This document shows, in pieces, positions 46,529 to 57,499 of a stretch of DNA of 64,000 nt. Both the position numbers and the translations under genes were made by a program. A model generated the notes under the pieces. It did not search any database. It was not told where the DNA came from and saw only the letters and a list, made by a program, of their open reading frames with translations. The stretch spans positions 3,526,001 through 3,590,000 of the forward strand of contig JAYKKT010000040.1 in NCBI GenBank assembly GCA_036023115.1, written 5' to 3'. Source of the stretch: Brasenia schreberi (taxonomy: Eukaryota > Streptophyta > Magnoliopsida > Nymphaeales > Cabombaceae). Within the stretch, counting starts at the first letter, position 1. Every line of letters starts with the position of its first letter.

Positions 46529-46774
46529 ACTCTGTCTACATCGATACCATTCATTTTCCTTCCCTGTTTGCTCTTCTGCGTTCTTGGCGTCTCTCAGAGA
46601 GAGAATCGTCTTCAACTTCATCGGCATCCCTCAACGAGAGCCAGCCAGAGGGTTCATTTCTCTCACTGCATCAACACCATTATTTCTGCGACTGCTTGCT
46701 CTCTTGGCATCCGTGTGTATATGTGTGTGTGTGAGAGAGAGAGAGGTAAGCCTAGGAAAGATAGGAAGGATAGT

Positions 46775-49380
46775 ATGGGATCAAGCATCAAAAGGCATCA
46801 CAGAGTAATGGGTATCGGAGGCAGGAATCTTACCAGGCTCACCTATTCCCTCAACCTCCTCCTCTCCTCCTCGCGCCGCTCCTCATGCGACTCCTCCACC
46901 TCCGGCATTACCACCACCAGCTCAGAATCTCCTCCTCGCCGTGTCGAATTAGACATCTCTGATGGCCCTCCGCCGCCTCCCTGGGGCGGAACCGACCTCA
47001 AGCACATAGTCTTCGGCATCGGCGCCTCCTCCAGCCTCTGGGACAACAGGAAGGAGTACATCAAACTCTGGTGGAAGCCAAGGAGGATGCGCGGAGCGGT
47101 CTGGCTAAACAAACGCGTCCCCTCGAACCGATCCGAAGGCCTCCCCCCGACCCGAATCTCCAGTGACACGTCCAAATTCAAGTACACCAACAAGCAGGGG
47201 CCCCGGTCCGCAATCAGAATCTCGCGTATCATCGCGGAGACTCTGCGCCTCGTACCGACCGAGGACGTGCACTGGTTCGTCTGTGGCGACGACGATACGG
47301 TCTTCGTGACCGATAACCTAGTGCGCGTGCTTTCCAAGTACGATCATCGGCAATTCTACTACATTGGCGGCTAGTCGGAGAGCCACCTGCAGAACATCTT
47401 CTTTTCCTACAACAGGCCTATGGTGGTGGCGGATTCGCCATCAGCTACCCTCTCGCTCGTGCCCTCGCCGGCATGCAGGACCAGTGCATCCAGCGCTACC
47501 CGGCCCTCTACGGCAGCGACGAACGAGTGCAAGCTTGCATGGCTGAACTTGGGGTCCCTCTCACAAAGGAAGCAGGTTTTTCACTTTTCTTACAAGGATT
47601 CGACAATTTCACCTTCGTTTTGTGTCACTCTTTTCATAATGAGATTCGACAAATGTCATGCATGAGCAAAGTGCATGGTGCACCTACCATCCAATCGCTG
47701 CTTTATAATGTCTTGTGTTATATTTTCCCTTTGTCTGGTCGATGTTGCATGCGGTTTCATTGATTGTCTTATCGTTACTATATTTGATTATATCATTTGT
47801 CTTATCTCTGTCTTCTCTTTTTGTGTTTTGGTGCTATCACTTTTCGTATTTTGTCTTAAACGCACCTTTATGCAAACAAAAGTATGGTCTAATTTGCAAT
47901 ATGTCCTGGATTCGTTGTCTTCTTATTCCTATCCCTTGGCTTATTCTTGTTGACGCTAATCAACCCCTGGCTTATCCTTGATGCTCTTTGTCTTTATCAA
48001 ATGCCTTTTTCTGTGTCTATCATTTTGTATCTGTTCTAATTTTCGTTGTTGTATTTCGTTCATTGGAGTGTCGCAGGTTTCCATCAATACGATGTATTTG
48101 GCTCCCTCTTTGGCCTCCTGGCAGCTCATCCGGTGACGCCCTTCATCTCAATCCATCTCCTCGACGTTGCGGAACCCGTCTTCCCCAACATGACAAGGGT
48201 GAACTCAGTGCGCCGGCTGCTGGAGCCGGCGCACTTTGACTCTGCGGCCATCATGCAGCAATCGATCTGCTACGACAAGGATCGCGAGTGGACGATCTCT
48301 GTCTCGTGGGGATACACAGTGCAGATATTCCGGGGTATCTTCTCGCCGAGGGAGATGGAAATGCCGTCAAGGACGTTTCTCAATTGGTATCCTCGCGCCG
48401 ACTTCACGGCGTACGCGTTAAACACTCGGCCGGTGAGCCGGCACCCTTGCCAGAAGCCTTTCGTTTTCTACTACGAGAAGATGCGGCTCAACCGTCGGGA
48501 TGGCAACGTGACCGTGACAACCTACCGGAGGGCCCCCGTTCCGGCACCGGAATGCCGGTGGAAGATGGCATCCCCGGATGTGGTGCTCACTATCGAGGTC
48601 TACAAGACAACAGACCCCCACATGTGGAGCAAGGTAATTAAACAAAATAAGGATCACGGGAAACTCATCCGTCTAGGGTTCCTTTTCATTTGTTTTGACT
48701 TCACTTATGACCTACCTCACCATGACAGTGTAACTAATAAATTCTGAGATAAAAAGTAAAACTTTTTGAAACTCTAGTACTTAATACTTAAATTATATGT
48801 GCAATAAGTTCAATTGACAAGCTTTTCTTAATGCTTAAATTATTTAAGAACTAGCCTTTTCAGCAGTTTTCCTTTGAAATATATTTCTATTGAAGTAAAA
48901 TAATGACCTGTCATATGTTGCCATGAGATCAGTCTATATATATATAGACACCTCACCGTGATATGTTCCTGTCGCATCACTAGAAGACAAGGTTCTGTTA
49001 ATACATATATAATTATAGTGAATTCCATGTATTACAATTGAATTTTAGATAACACAACAGCAATAACACAGGATCCATAAGAATACTGATGCTCAATCTA
49101 AATTTGCTGACCACAGTATTTGGATGGGTGTTCTCTAGGAAAGCTCATGTTATTGTGTTGCATCCACACATTTGAATTTCGAAACTCTAAATTGCCACTA
49201 TAGATTTAATCGAGTGTTTCAAACATGCTTTTGCTTTTGTTGGTGGTATTTTTTGACGGAAAATGCACGGTTTTGCAGTCACCAAGAAGGAACTGTTGCC
49301 GAATTTTGAAGTTGGACAAGACGGGGGCCATTTCCATTGACGTTGGAGAATGCAGAGATGAGGAGACCAGTGTAACTTAG
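46775..49380 (+). pseudogene. DUF604 / Fringe-like glycosyltransferase gene with nonsense and frameshift lesions
   Basis: Three exons: 46775-47575, 48077-48633 and 49279-49380, with good GT-AG sites. Counting one lost base they total 486 codons plus stop. Exon 1 has the Fringe-like start of the domain (DLKHIVFGIGASSSLW) and a DDD acid motif at residues about 172-174 (WFVCGDDDTVF). The downstream block FLNWYPRADFTAYALNTRPVS and a cysteine-rich tail are typical of plant DUF604 proteins, presumed Golgi beta-glycosyltransferases. Exon 1 contains TAG at 47372-47374 in place of a residue in the YYIG-SESHL block. A base is missing near 47414 between FFSYN and AYGGGGFA, where the family is continuous. 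The rest is well preserved, so the lesions are young or are sequence errors. ATG 46775 is the first after the GA repeat; 46808 is possible. Confidence 0.8.
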
Positions 49381-49888
49381 ACGGAGAAACTTCATGCAAA
49401 GGAGAAGCATTCTTTAACTTGGTTTCTTCTCTCTCACTCCTCTTCTTTTTTATGATTTGCCTTTTGTTGTCGAGTAAAAATGGCATAGTCGACTTAAAAA
49501 GTGGTATGTATGGATTCAGGAGATGTTTGCTGTCTGTATAGAAAAATCACAATTAATAATTATTTTACAGCAGCGTTGCTTCCGGTGCTTCTTCATTGGA
49601 AAAATAAGGTGGGAGAGTAGATTTCTGTGTAAGCTACTTCGGATCAATTCTAACTCGAAAGATCTTGAATCCATGTATAGTGACTTATTTAATGGGAGGC
49701 TTTTGACAGGTGGAAGTCATCCTGAACCTTCCCTTGGCAGCGAATTTTACTCATAAATGAGGATTATTTAATTGGTTGGTACTTTTATACCTCTCTCTTA
49801 GTTGGAAGGATGTGGCAGTCGTAGTTTGGCCTATCTCTTCCCCCGTTCGCTGGGTTTGTTGTTTTCGCCCGTAACTTGTTCATTGAAT

Positions 49889-49890
<2 letters not shown>
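49381..49890. other. 3' flank of the DUF604 gene
   Basis: Probable 3' UTR and spacer with no recognised feature. Confidence 0.5.
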
Positions 49891-49964
<74 letters not shown>

Positions 49965-50144
49965 CATAACATACATACATACATATATACATATACATAC
50001 ATACATATATACATATATACATACATACATATATACATATACATACATACATATATACATATATACATACATACATATATACATATATACATACATACAT
50101 ACATATATATACATACATACATACATATATACATACATACATAC

Positions 50145-50180
<36 letters not shown>
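49891..50180. repeat. CT then TA/CATA compound microsatellite
   Basis: About 290 bases of CT, TA and CATA units. Long Tyr/Ile/His or Met/Tyr/Cys frames on both strands are artefacts of the repeat. Confidence 0.95.
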
Positions 50181-50900
50181 GTGTGCCGTCTTATTTCTCG
50201 CTGCATGAACGTTATATTGGATCGTGGTGGCGACGAGTGTGTTGTGTGTCATGTTCGTACGAGAAACAGGTCAACCTGACGTTAACGTTTGGCCAATTCC
50301 CCTCATGTTACTACCGACGAACAGGCAGGAACACCAACGTTTCGGGTCCTGATGGTTTCTCGTTTTCTTGTGTACCTAAAACAAAACAATATGGTTATAT
50401 ACAACAGAAGTTCACGCGTGCGTGTAATAAAAATGACAAGAAAAATCGGGTTGTGCATGAGTTGACCAACGACACGAATTGCAACACTGTCTAAGGGAGT
50501 GTCGATTGCGTGGATTTCAAATCAAGGACGGCAATGGGAGAACGGGTATACCTATACGTAGCCTTGACCTGAATTTTAACGGGATGTATACGACTTCGAT
50601 CTTCTTTTTCTGTAGAGATACAAGATGGGTAGAGGAAAAGTAGAGTTACATTCTATAATATAGATAGATGAAGAGAAAGTCATATATAGAAAGACAATGA
50701 GAGTGGATCCTGTTCGACACTAACGTTGCATTTTAGATCATTTATTTTTTGAGAGCTTAAATATAATAATATTAATTTTTATCTTTTTTAAAACCTTTAA
50801 AATTTTAAATTATTCATTCTATCAAAAAGTTGAATAACCATGAATGAACATAATTTGATTTTCATAATATATATACATGCAAACATACACAAATATATTT

Positions 50901-50904
<4 letters not shown>

Positions 50905-50977
<73 letters not shown>
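50905..50977. repeat. TA microsatellite
   Basis: About 36 uninterrupted TA units. Confidence 0.95.
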
Positions 50978-50982
<5 letters not shown>

Positions 50983-51248
50983 CCGGGTACGAAGCCGTTT
51001 CAGGTTCGTGTATTTTTCATCCTATCCGGGTTCGGGGATATCAAGACCAGAGAATTTGAGAACCGGCAAACAAGTAATTTGCACGCAACGTAGATGCAGC
51101 TTAGGATGCCACCTAGTGCACGGTGTGTCAGCCAAACAGCTGAGCTCCTGCGTCTGCGTTTTTCAAAGATGTCACAGCAAATAAAACAACAAATACCAAC
51201 AAGGAGATGCCAAATCAAAATGCAGTGATCTAGCGGAGAAAAGGAGTG

Positions 51249-51470
51249 ATGCAAGACCCGAGGAAGCAACCGGAGAAAAGAGAGGAAGGAGAGAAGAAGC
51301 CCATGTCAAGAATGGTGCCGGTGACTCAAGGAGCCTACGGAGGAGGACTCTATGGTAAGGAGGAAGGTGAATCTCAGGCACAGCTGGCCAAACCACGGGC
51401 GAGCGAGACTCAGTGCTTCAGTCGATTCAATTCACTAATTAAACCAAACCAAATAACTCGAAATAGCTGA
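51249..51470 (+). CDS. small hydrophilic ORF, possible gene fragment
   Basis: A 73-codon ORF from ATG 51249, very rich in Lys, Glu, Gly and Arg. It has a notable central stretch VPVTQGAYGGGLYGKEEGE followed by PRASETQ. Composition and motif resemble small stress- or seed-type plant proteins, but I cannot name the family with confidence. After the SETQ segment the character changes, so the true protein may be truncated or continue by splicing. It could also be chance. Confidence 0.35.
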   Translation: MQDPRKQPEKREEGEKKPMSRMVPVTQGAYGGGLYGKEEGESQAQLAKPRASETQCFSRFNSLIKPNQITRNS

Positions 51471-52045
51471 AACCCAAATTAAGGAAGGACTTAAGAATCG
51501 ATATTGAACCGAAATTAAGGACAGCGCAACTAAGACAAACTGAAAAATTCTACAGGTAGGATTTGGTTTTCAGTCATAGGTGCTTCTCATAAACCTCTTG
51601 ACAAGGTTCAACGCCCGTTTAGATTATAGGCCATGGAATACAGATAATGACTGCTTGGATTCTAGGACATGAAACACGGATAGATGAATACAGCCAATGC
51701 TATACTGCCTAGCCAGCGGGTCGAACTGGTCGAGTGCGTGTGCGTGAGAAGGAGAGAGAGAAGGGTGATCAACATTTTTGAGTCCACAAAACCATGAACA
51801 ACCCCTGTCCAGTTCTTAATTTGGCTCACTTGCCAGCCCTGTATATATGTAACTCTATGTAGTCCTGAACCAAACCACTTTCTTTTTCTCTTTAGCCAGG
51901 TTAGCCTGTCATTGTGAGTGCTGAAGGAAGGGCACCTTACTGAAACAACTATGGAAGGACATTTATTACAGAGAAACAAGGATCTAGTGCCTTGTTATAC
52001 TAAATTACAAATGTAAATAGTACAAGGCTATGAATATAGTCTTCA
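51471..52045. other. spacer, nothing recognised
   Basis: No gene or element recognised. Confidence 0.5.
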
Positions 52046-52440
52046 TTAATGCCGCCAAAGTAATATAGAAGAGAGGAAGCTTAAGATGAAACAAATGATC
52101 AATTTATGTGGACTCGGGACAAAGCTGGAGCTTCCCTTGTTAGCATCAGGAGGTGACAAAGCTGGGGCCACTGCATTTGACAAATATGATAGGTTAGTCA
52201 CCTTAAATATAACTCATATTAATATTTGAAAAATAATCGGAAGCAATGTTGGGCTTCGTAGCAACTGAAACTACATGGAACTTTACAAACTGAATCATTG
52301 GTCATATTGGTGAGGATTCTGTCCTTTACATAACCAGCATAAGAACACGTTGACCAGCCATTGACGGTGGAATTCCAATTACCAGGTCTGTTCCTTGGCA
52401 TTTCATGGAAGGGCACTTGCTCATATCAGCCAAGGGCACA
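52046..52440 (-). pseudogene. LYM2-like pseudogene, 3' part (exons 3-4), inverted
   Basis: On the minus strand exon 3 (52440-52287) reads [15 protein letters not shown] then, after a one-base shift, NSTVNGWSTCSYAGY and ILTNMTNDSV. This matches exon 3 of the intact LYM2-like gene ([35 protein letters not shown]). A gtaaag donor and gcag acceptor bound a 116-base intron. Exon 4 (52170-52046) encodes PALSPPDANKGSSS and a hydrophobic terminal stretch ending LLWRH plus stop, a GPI signal like that of the intact gene and nearly the same length. Homology starts abruptly at the TGT that follows LD in exon 3, where the plus-strand 5' piece stops at 43528. Confidence 0.85.
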
Positions 52441-54246
52441 GTTTATTCTTTCTTCGACTATATCCCTCGACTCCTTCACTCATTCAATGATAACTACAAA
52501 TAACGCGCATAAGGCATTGACTGTGCTGATCATTCATCCAAAAACTGGAGAGACATAAGCTTAATGTTGACATTACATTCATTTTGCTTTCAGTGTGAAT
52601 GTAGAGTCGCTTTTGTATTGAAAAATAAAACTTGCGCTTGCGTCGTCAGTGAAGCACGTCTTAAGCATTCAGTATTTGTACATGGACAGATCGACAGATA
52701 GATAGAGAGCATGGTCCATGAACACCCCCATCCATGCTGATATGTACTTAAAGATCTCAATCGTTTCATCATTCAAATCAATGGTTGAGATCTTTAAGAA
52801 AAAAAAGTTATACTTGACAAAAGGGTTCAGTTCATGTATATGTTATAGCTAGCGGCAGTATTCGTACATCAGCTTTTCAAACTTATCACTAAGTTGGGTT
52901 GGGACATATTTAGATGGATGTAAGCATGCGAGAAGTTGGATACATGGTGAATATCTCGTCAATTTCAAATTTCAGAAGTGCCGAAACGAAAATTTTAAGT
53001 GAATGTTATTGTGGCATGCCGGAAATAGGTTTTCCGGCGGTTTTGGTCGCTGAAAATAACAATTTTCGAAACCGTTTACATGATAGAGCAGAATAGGGTA
53101 TAAGGATTCACTCAGTAAATTCGAATGACAAGGGGTTGACGAAATTCAAATGATAGTGAGCTGCATTATGAAATTGTTTATCCCTCAAGAATATAATTAA
53201 AGAAAAAGAAACCCGGCTTCAGCTTTAAAGTTAATTACAAGGTGATCTACTTGCACCATTATATGCCCGTGTTGAGACTACGCCAAATAGAGGCCTACTG
53301 TTATAACCACCGGTGCCAAGGAAACCAAGCCCACCGATTTTGTCTTCAAGTATGTGTCTTTGCTCTAAAAGCACAATCCACGAATCGCTCTCCAAGTAAA
53401 GTCACCTCATATTTACAAGATTTCAACTGAGAAAATTTGAAGTGTTGGTTGTCAGCTTGTAACGTTGATGGTGATAACTCGACCATTTCAAAGTCGAATT
53501 GTAGGTTAGTCAATTGACCATTTAAAAAAATGGTGATGAAACTTCATTGGCTGAACCTTGTTCCTATTTATGAGCCAACCTTCATATCGTAATTAGTTTG
53601 CTTCATCACAATTCAAACAAGTTTTTGGGTTGCTTACGGAAACGGTCCAACAGATACAAATCTTGCTGACACATGCCAGCCATCATCTCACTTCATACAC
53701 ACATACTTTCCTTACTTGTCATGCCTAAAAGACAATAGTGATTTAGGTAAGTCATAAAGCCCCAACATTTTTCTCACCCCCACACATGCCTAAAAGACAA
53801 TAGTGATTTACAGAAGCAAAAAAACATTAACATTTTACACACACTCTCGCTCTCACACACATATAGGAATACCATATCGTGTCCACTTATGACATGTATA
53901 CTCTTTTTTTTTTTACATGAATGTAATTTAAAATTTTTAAAAGATTTTATATACATTATTATTTGGAAAACAATGATAAAGCATGAGTGAACATCATCAA
54001 CAGTAGACATTATCCAATCTCTCTCTTTATATATACTCTCAAATAGTAACCATTTGGTTAAGAGCTATCAATAGTTGAGACTAATAAATAGAAAAGTAAA
54101 AAAACATTTATCTACAATGAGAGTATAAAAAGCAAATAGAAAATAATTTTTGTTTGCTTTTTTTTTTTTATTATCAACTCCGAGTGTTCATTCTTGATCT
54201 AACGGCCATGTTTGAGAGTATGTAATGTAGAAGGATCCTAGTATTC

Positions 54247-54249
<3 letters not shown>
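52441..54249. other. intergenic region, no gene recognised
   Basis: AT-rich. A unit containing cctaaaagacaatagtgatt is duplicated about 66 bp apart near 53725 and 53790. A small inverted repeat catggac/gtccatg lies near 52679-52718. No exon is recognised. Confidence 0.5.

Positions 54250-54289
<40 letters not shown>
54250..54289. repeat. TA microsatellite
   Basis: About 20 TA units. Confidence 0.95.
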
Positions 54290-54293
<4 letters not shown>

Positions 54294-54574
54294 TTATTTT
54301 TAAGGGGCTAGGCATAGTCCTTGCATGTGTCGACCAGTCCGGCAGTGTTTGGGTTCAATACAGTCTTGTTCCGCTAAGCCAATGCGTCCTGTCACTTCCA
54401 ATGTAGAATTCCTCATGTGTGGTTTCCGCCAGTTCTTACATGTATGTAGGAGTAGCAAATTCACATATCAGGTCTCTTATTGCATCGTTTGATTTGTTCG
54501 AGCGAAAATTCATGGACTTCTCAGGTCATGTTTTTAAAACATGTTTTCATTTTGTTAAATATTACTCAGTTAAT

Positions 54575-54848
54575 TCAACATAAGCTACATTATTTTTTTT
54601 AACATTTTTGTAGTCTTTTTCTTCCTCTTTTAACGTCTTCATAATCTAGCTTTTCAAAACTTCGTTTGCTCATCTTCTTTTTTTTGTGTAAATAAAATAC
54701 GAAGTAAAAATTTAAAAAACAAAAGAAAACAATGGTGCTTGGGAAGATAAGATAGAAATACGAGGTGAATTAACTAGATTATGAAAACGTTAAAAGAGGA
54801 AGAAGAAGACTACAAAAACGTTAAAAAAAATAATGTAGCTTATGTTGA
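54575..54848. mobile_element. foldback MITE-like element with about 75-bp inverted arms
   Basis: The left arm 54575-54648 starts tcaacataagctacattatt. The right arm 54774-54848 is its reverse complement with only a few changes. A loop of about 125 bp of AT-rich sequence lies between. No coding capacity and no clear target-site duplication. Confidence 0.8.
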
Positions 54849-54889
54849 TGGTGACCAAATTTTCTTCCTCTCATGTAGTGACCCAGCCT

Positions 54890-55058
54890 TTAATTTTCGA
54901 TGTGACCCAGCCTTTTTTCTACCTAATTTTCCACATAAGTGACCAAATTTTTGGGACCTCTCATGTAGTGATGGTGTGATGTCACTGTTTTTGGGACCAC
55001 AACGCTGGGACCTCTTTTTTTTGGGACCGTTTGAAGGCTGGGTCACATATCGAAATTA
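54890..55058. repeat. imperfect inverted repeat with GGGACC/GACCCAGC words
   Basis: The segment aattttcgatgtgacccagc near 54892 pairs with gctgggtcacatatcgaaatt near 55037. Between them, tctcatgtagtga and tgggacctc recur. A short acgaatt tandem run follows at 55061-55083. Confidence 0.65.
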
Positions 55059-55980
55059 TTCACGAATTACGAATTACGAATTACGATATCAAGTGATGTC
55101 ATTAAAAATATCCCCCCCCCACTCTCTCTCTCTCTCACACACACAGATGATGTTTTTCTACGTGCAATCCTAGCGTTTCAGAATTTAGAGAGGTTAGATT
55201 ATCATCGATTCTTCAGATGATTTCACGGTCTGTAATTTGACGTATGATTTGGTATTTTATGTTTAGAATAAACTAAAGAAAATTTATCATTTCAAAGAGA
55301 GCGCGGAGTGTACAACAGAAATAACAAAAGAAGATCAAAACAAGTACAACTTTGTTTTATGTATAGCAATATACTAAAGTGGTTCTTGCTTCTCACAAAG
55401 GAAAAGGTAAACAATCGAAAGGCCACAGAAAAGAAGTGGAAGAAGGATTGGAGGAACGGGTCATTGAATTCAGGTCCCGCCAAATGGCACAGCACCAACG
55501 CCATTAACAAATTAACCGAGGTTGAATCCTTCAATTTGTATCTGAAACTGTATCGAACACGTTTGTCTGGAGGATAGTGCTTGCATTTCCACTCAAGGAC
55601 CTTGACTGAGTTTAGCTGCAGAGGAAACAAAAAAAAGGAGATTATTCTACAGTATCCAGTCCAGACGTCTCTCTCTCCAGGTTTTTATACCCAGAATCAG
55701 AAGCTCCTAGTACAGAGGGCTGATATTTACTTAATATTCACGTGGATAAGGAAGTTGCGCGTAGACTAAATAGAAGGCCATTTCTGCTCATGAGCTATTT
55801 GGCCTCAGAACTAAAAGAGGTACTGAGGTGCATACGAATTGCGCGTGGGTCCACATATCTTGCTGCAGAATTTCTCGTTTCTAACAAGTCTTCTTCTCGT
55901 GTCCATTTCTGCTCCAGTCATTGGCAATCAGCTATATAGCCACTAATGCGAGACATGAAATCTTATCTCGAGCTCCCAAC
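55059..55980. other. 5' flank of the NAC gene
   Basis: Probable promoter and 5' UTR. A CT/CA repeat is near 55122-55144. No coding exon is recognised, although short frames cross the region. Confidence 0.5.
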
Positions 55981-57499
55981 ATGGATAGAAAATCACACAA
56001 TGAATATGATCTCCCTGGCTTTAGGTTCCACCCTACAGATGAAGAGCTCTTGGGGTTCTACCTTAAGAGAGAAGCATCAGGGAAGGCACCCCAGTGCAAT
56101 ATTATTGGCACAGTAGAGCTGTATGCATATGGTCCATGGGAATTGCCAGGTACTTGCTTTGGTTTTTATCGTTGGCTTTGTTTTCGGCGTTAAAATCTGG
56201 CTAGTTGCCTTTTTTCGGTTTTTATCGTTGGACGAAAGGGCTCATGCAAGAGATTAACACCATGGGAGTCGAATCCCTGACCCTTCTTGTTGTTGGTGTT
56301 TTGCTGAACTTGTGATTTCCCCTCCTTTCTTCTCATTATGGTTTTAAATTGGTGAACAGGGATGGCGAATATCGGAGAGAGGGAGTGGTACTTCTTCGTC
56401 AGCAGAGATAACAAGAACATGAACAGAGGAAGGCCAAACCGGATTGCGAAAGGCGGGTTTTGGAAGGCCACTGGCTCCGATCGGGAGATCAGAAGCAAGG
56501 CCGAACAAAGGCGCATCATTGGGCTCAAGAAGACCTTGGTGTACTACAAAGGCAAAGCACCAAGGGGTTGCAAGACCGACTGGATTATGAATGAGTACAG
56601 AATGCCGGAAAACTATCCCCTGAAGGTAGAATCGATGCTTTTACAACCTACACAACACACTATTTCGAATTTCATATATTAATCAGCATTACAAGATTAG
56701 AACAGCAAAGGATGAACATTTAATGATATGCGAAAGGAGAACCAGTTTCAATTTGTTTTACAGCACCACCAAGCTAGCCTTATCCATGCATTAAACAAGC
56801 TAAGAATTACGATGTTTTCGAAGAGGGCTTCTCATCATCAAGGGAAAACAGAAGATATTTCTACATCTTCACCAACTTAAAGAACTCCATTGTAACAAAT
56901 ATTAGTAAAAGCATTGGAAATCAGTACAAGCAGAAAATATCACTTCGAGATCCATCGGGATTCTTGACATAGACAGCACCGCATGACATTAGAATGCAGT
57001 AAATGAAATTCTCATCCTCTTTTTGTGTGAACAGAAAGACATGGTTTTGTGCAAGATATATCGGAAGGCAACACCTCAAAAGATCTTAGAGCGACAAGCC
57101 CTGCAGGAAACTGTGGCCAGGGTGACGAATCAGATGTGCTATTCGGCCAGCGACACTGCATCATCAGAGCAGGAACTTTCAGCGAATATGGGCCTTAAGC
57201 TAGAGTTCTATCACAAAGATCACGACGCGAACAATTTTTCGTCTCCTCAATATGATACAAACCAACATCAAGAAAAAGCTTGTGGATCAGAAATGAGTCA
57301 AGATCCAATGTGCGTGTTCAGGGCAGGCTTGACTGAGGTTCAGTTAACACAAACCAATCTGGACTGGGTTCAGGATCTGGCGTTCTCGGAACTTTACAGC
57401 CCTTGGATGGACATTTGGAGTCCTGACATATTCATTGAAGCCTTGGGCTCACAAATTTCCCCTACTCTTTGCTTTGAACCTCCTCCACAATGGGATTGA
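55981..57499 (+). CDS. NAC-domain transcription factor
   Basis: Three exons total 299 codons plus stop: 55981-56149, 56360-56625 and 57035-57499, with GT-AG introns in phases 1 and 0. The NAC DNA-binding domain occupies about residues 9-155 with the usual subdomains: A ([13 protein letters not shown], 11-23), B, C (EWYFFVSRD, then [11 protein letters not shown]), D ([22 protein letters not shown]) and E ([12 protein letters not shown], about 148-159). The exon layout, with breaks after ELPG and before subdomain E, is the classic three-exon NAC structure. The C-terminal half is a diverged, acidic activation-type region rich in Gln, Ser and Trp ending PPPQWD. Nuclear role. The ATG precedes subdomain A by ten codons and has no in-frame upstream ATG. 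The subgroup cannot be fixed by eye. Confidence 0.93.

Noticed and set aside
46409..46774. N-terminal extension of the DUF604 frame through the GA repeat
   Set aside because: The upstream frame is a poly Arg-Glu run from a microsatellite with no ATG before it. The first plausible ATG is 46775.
49831..50279. Long Tyr/Ile/His and Met/Tyr/Cys reading frames on both strands
   Set aside because: They are produced by the TA/CATA microsatellite. The same artefact occurs at 63345-63765, 32809-33207 and 50840-51184.
54300..54420. Possible additional SINE (gggttcaatac box B-like)
   Set aside because: Box A is poor and the 3' block of the family is absent.
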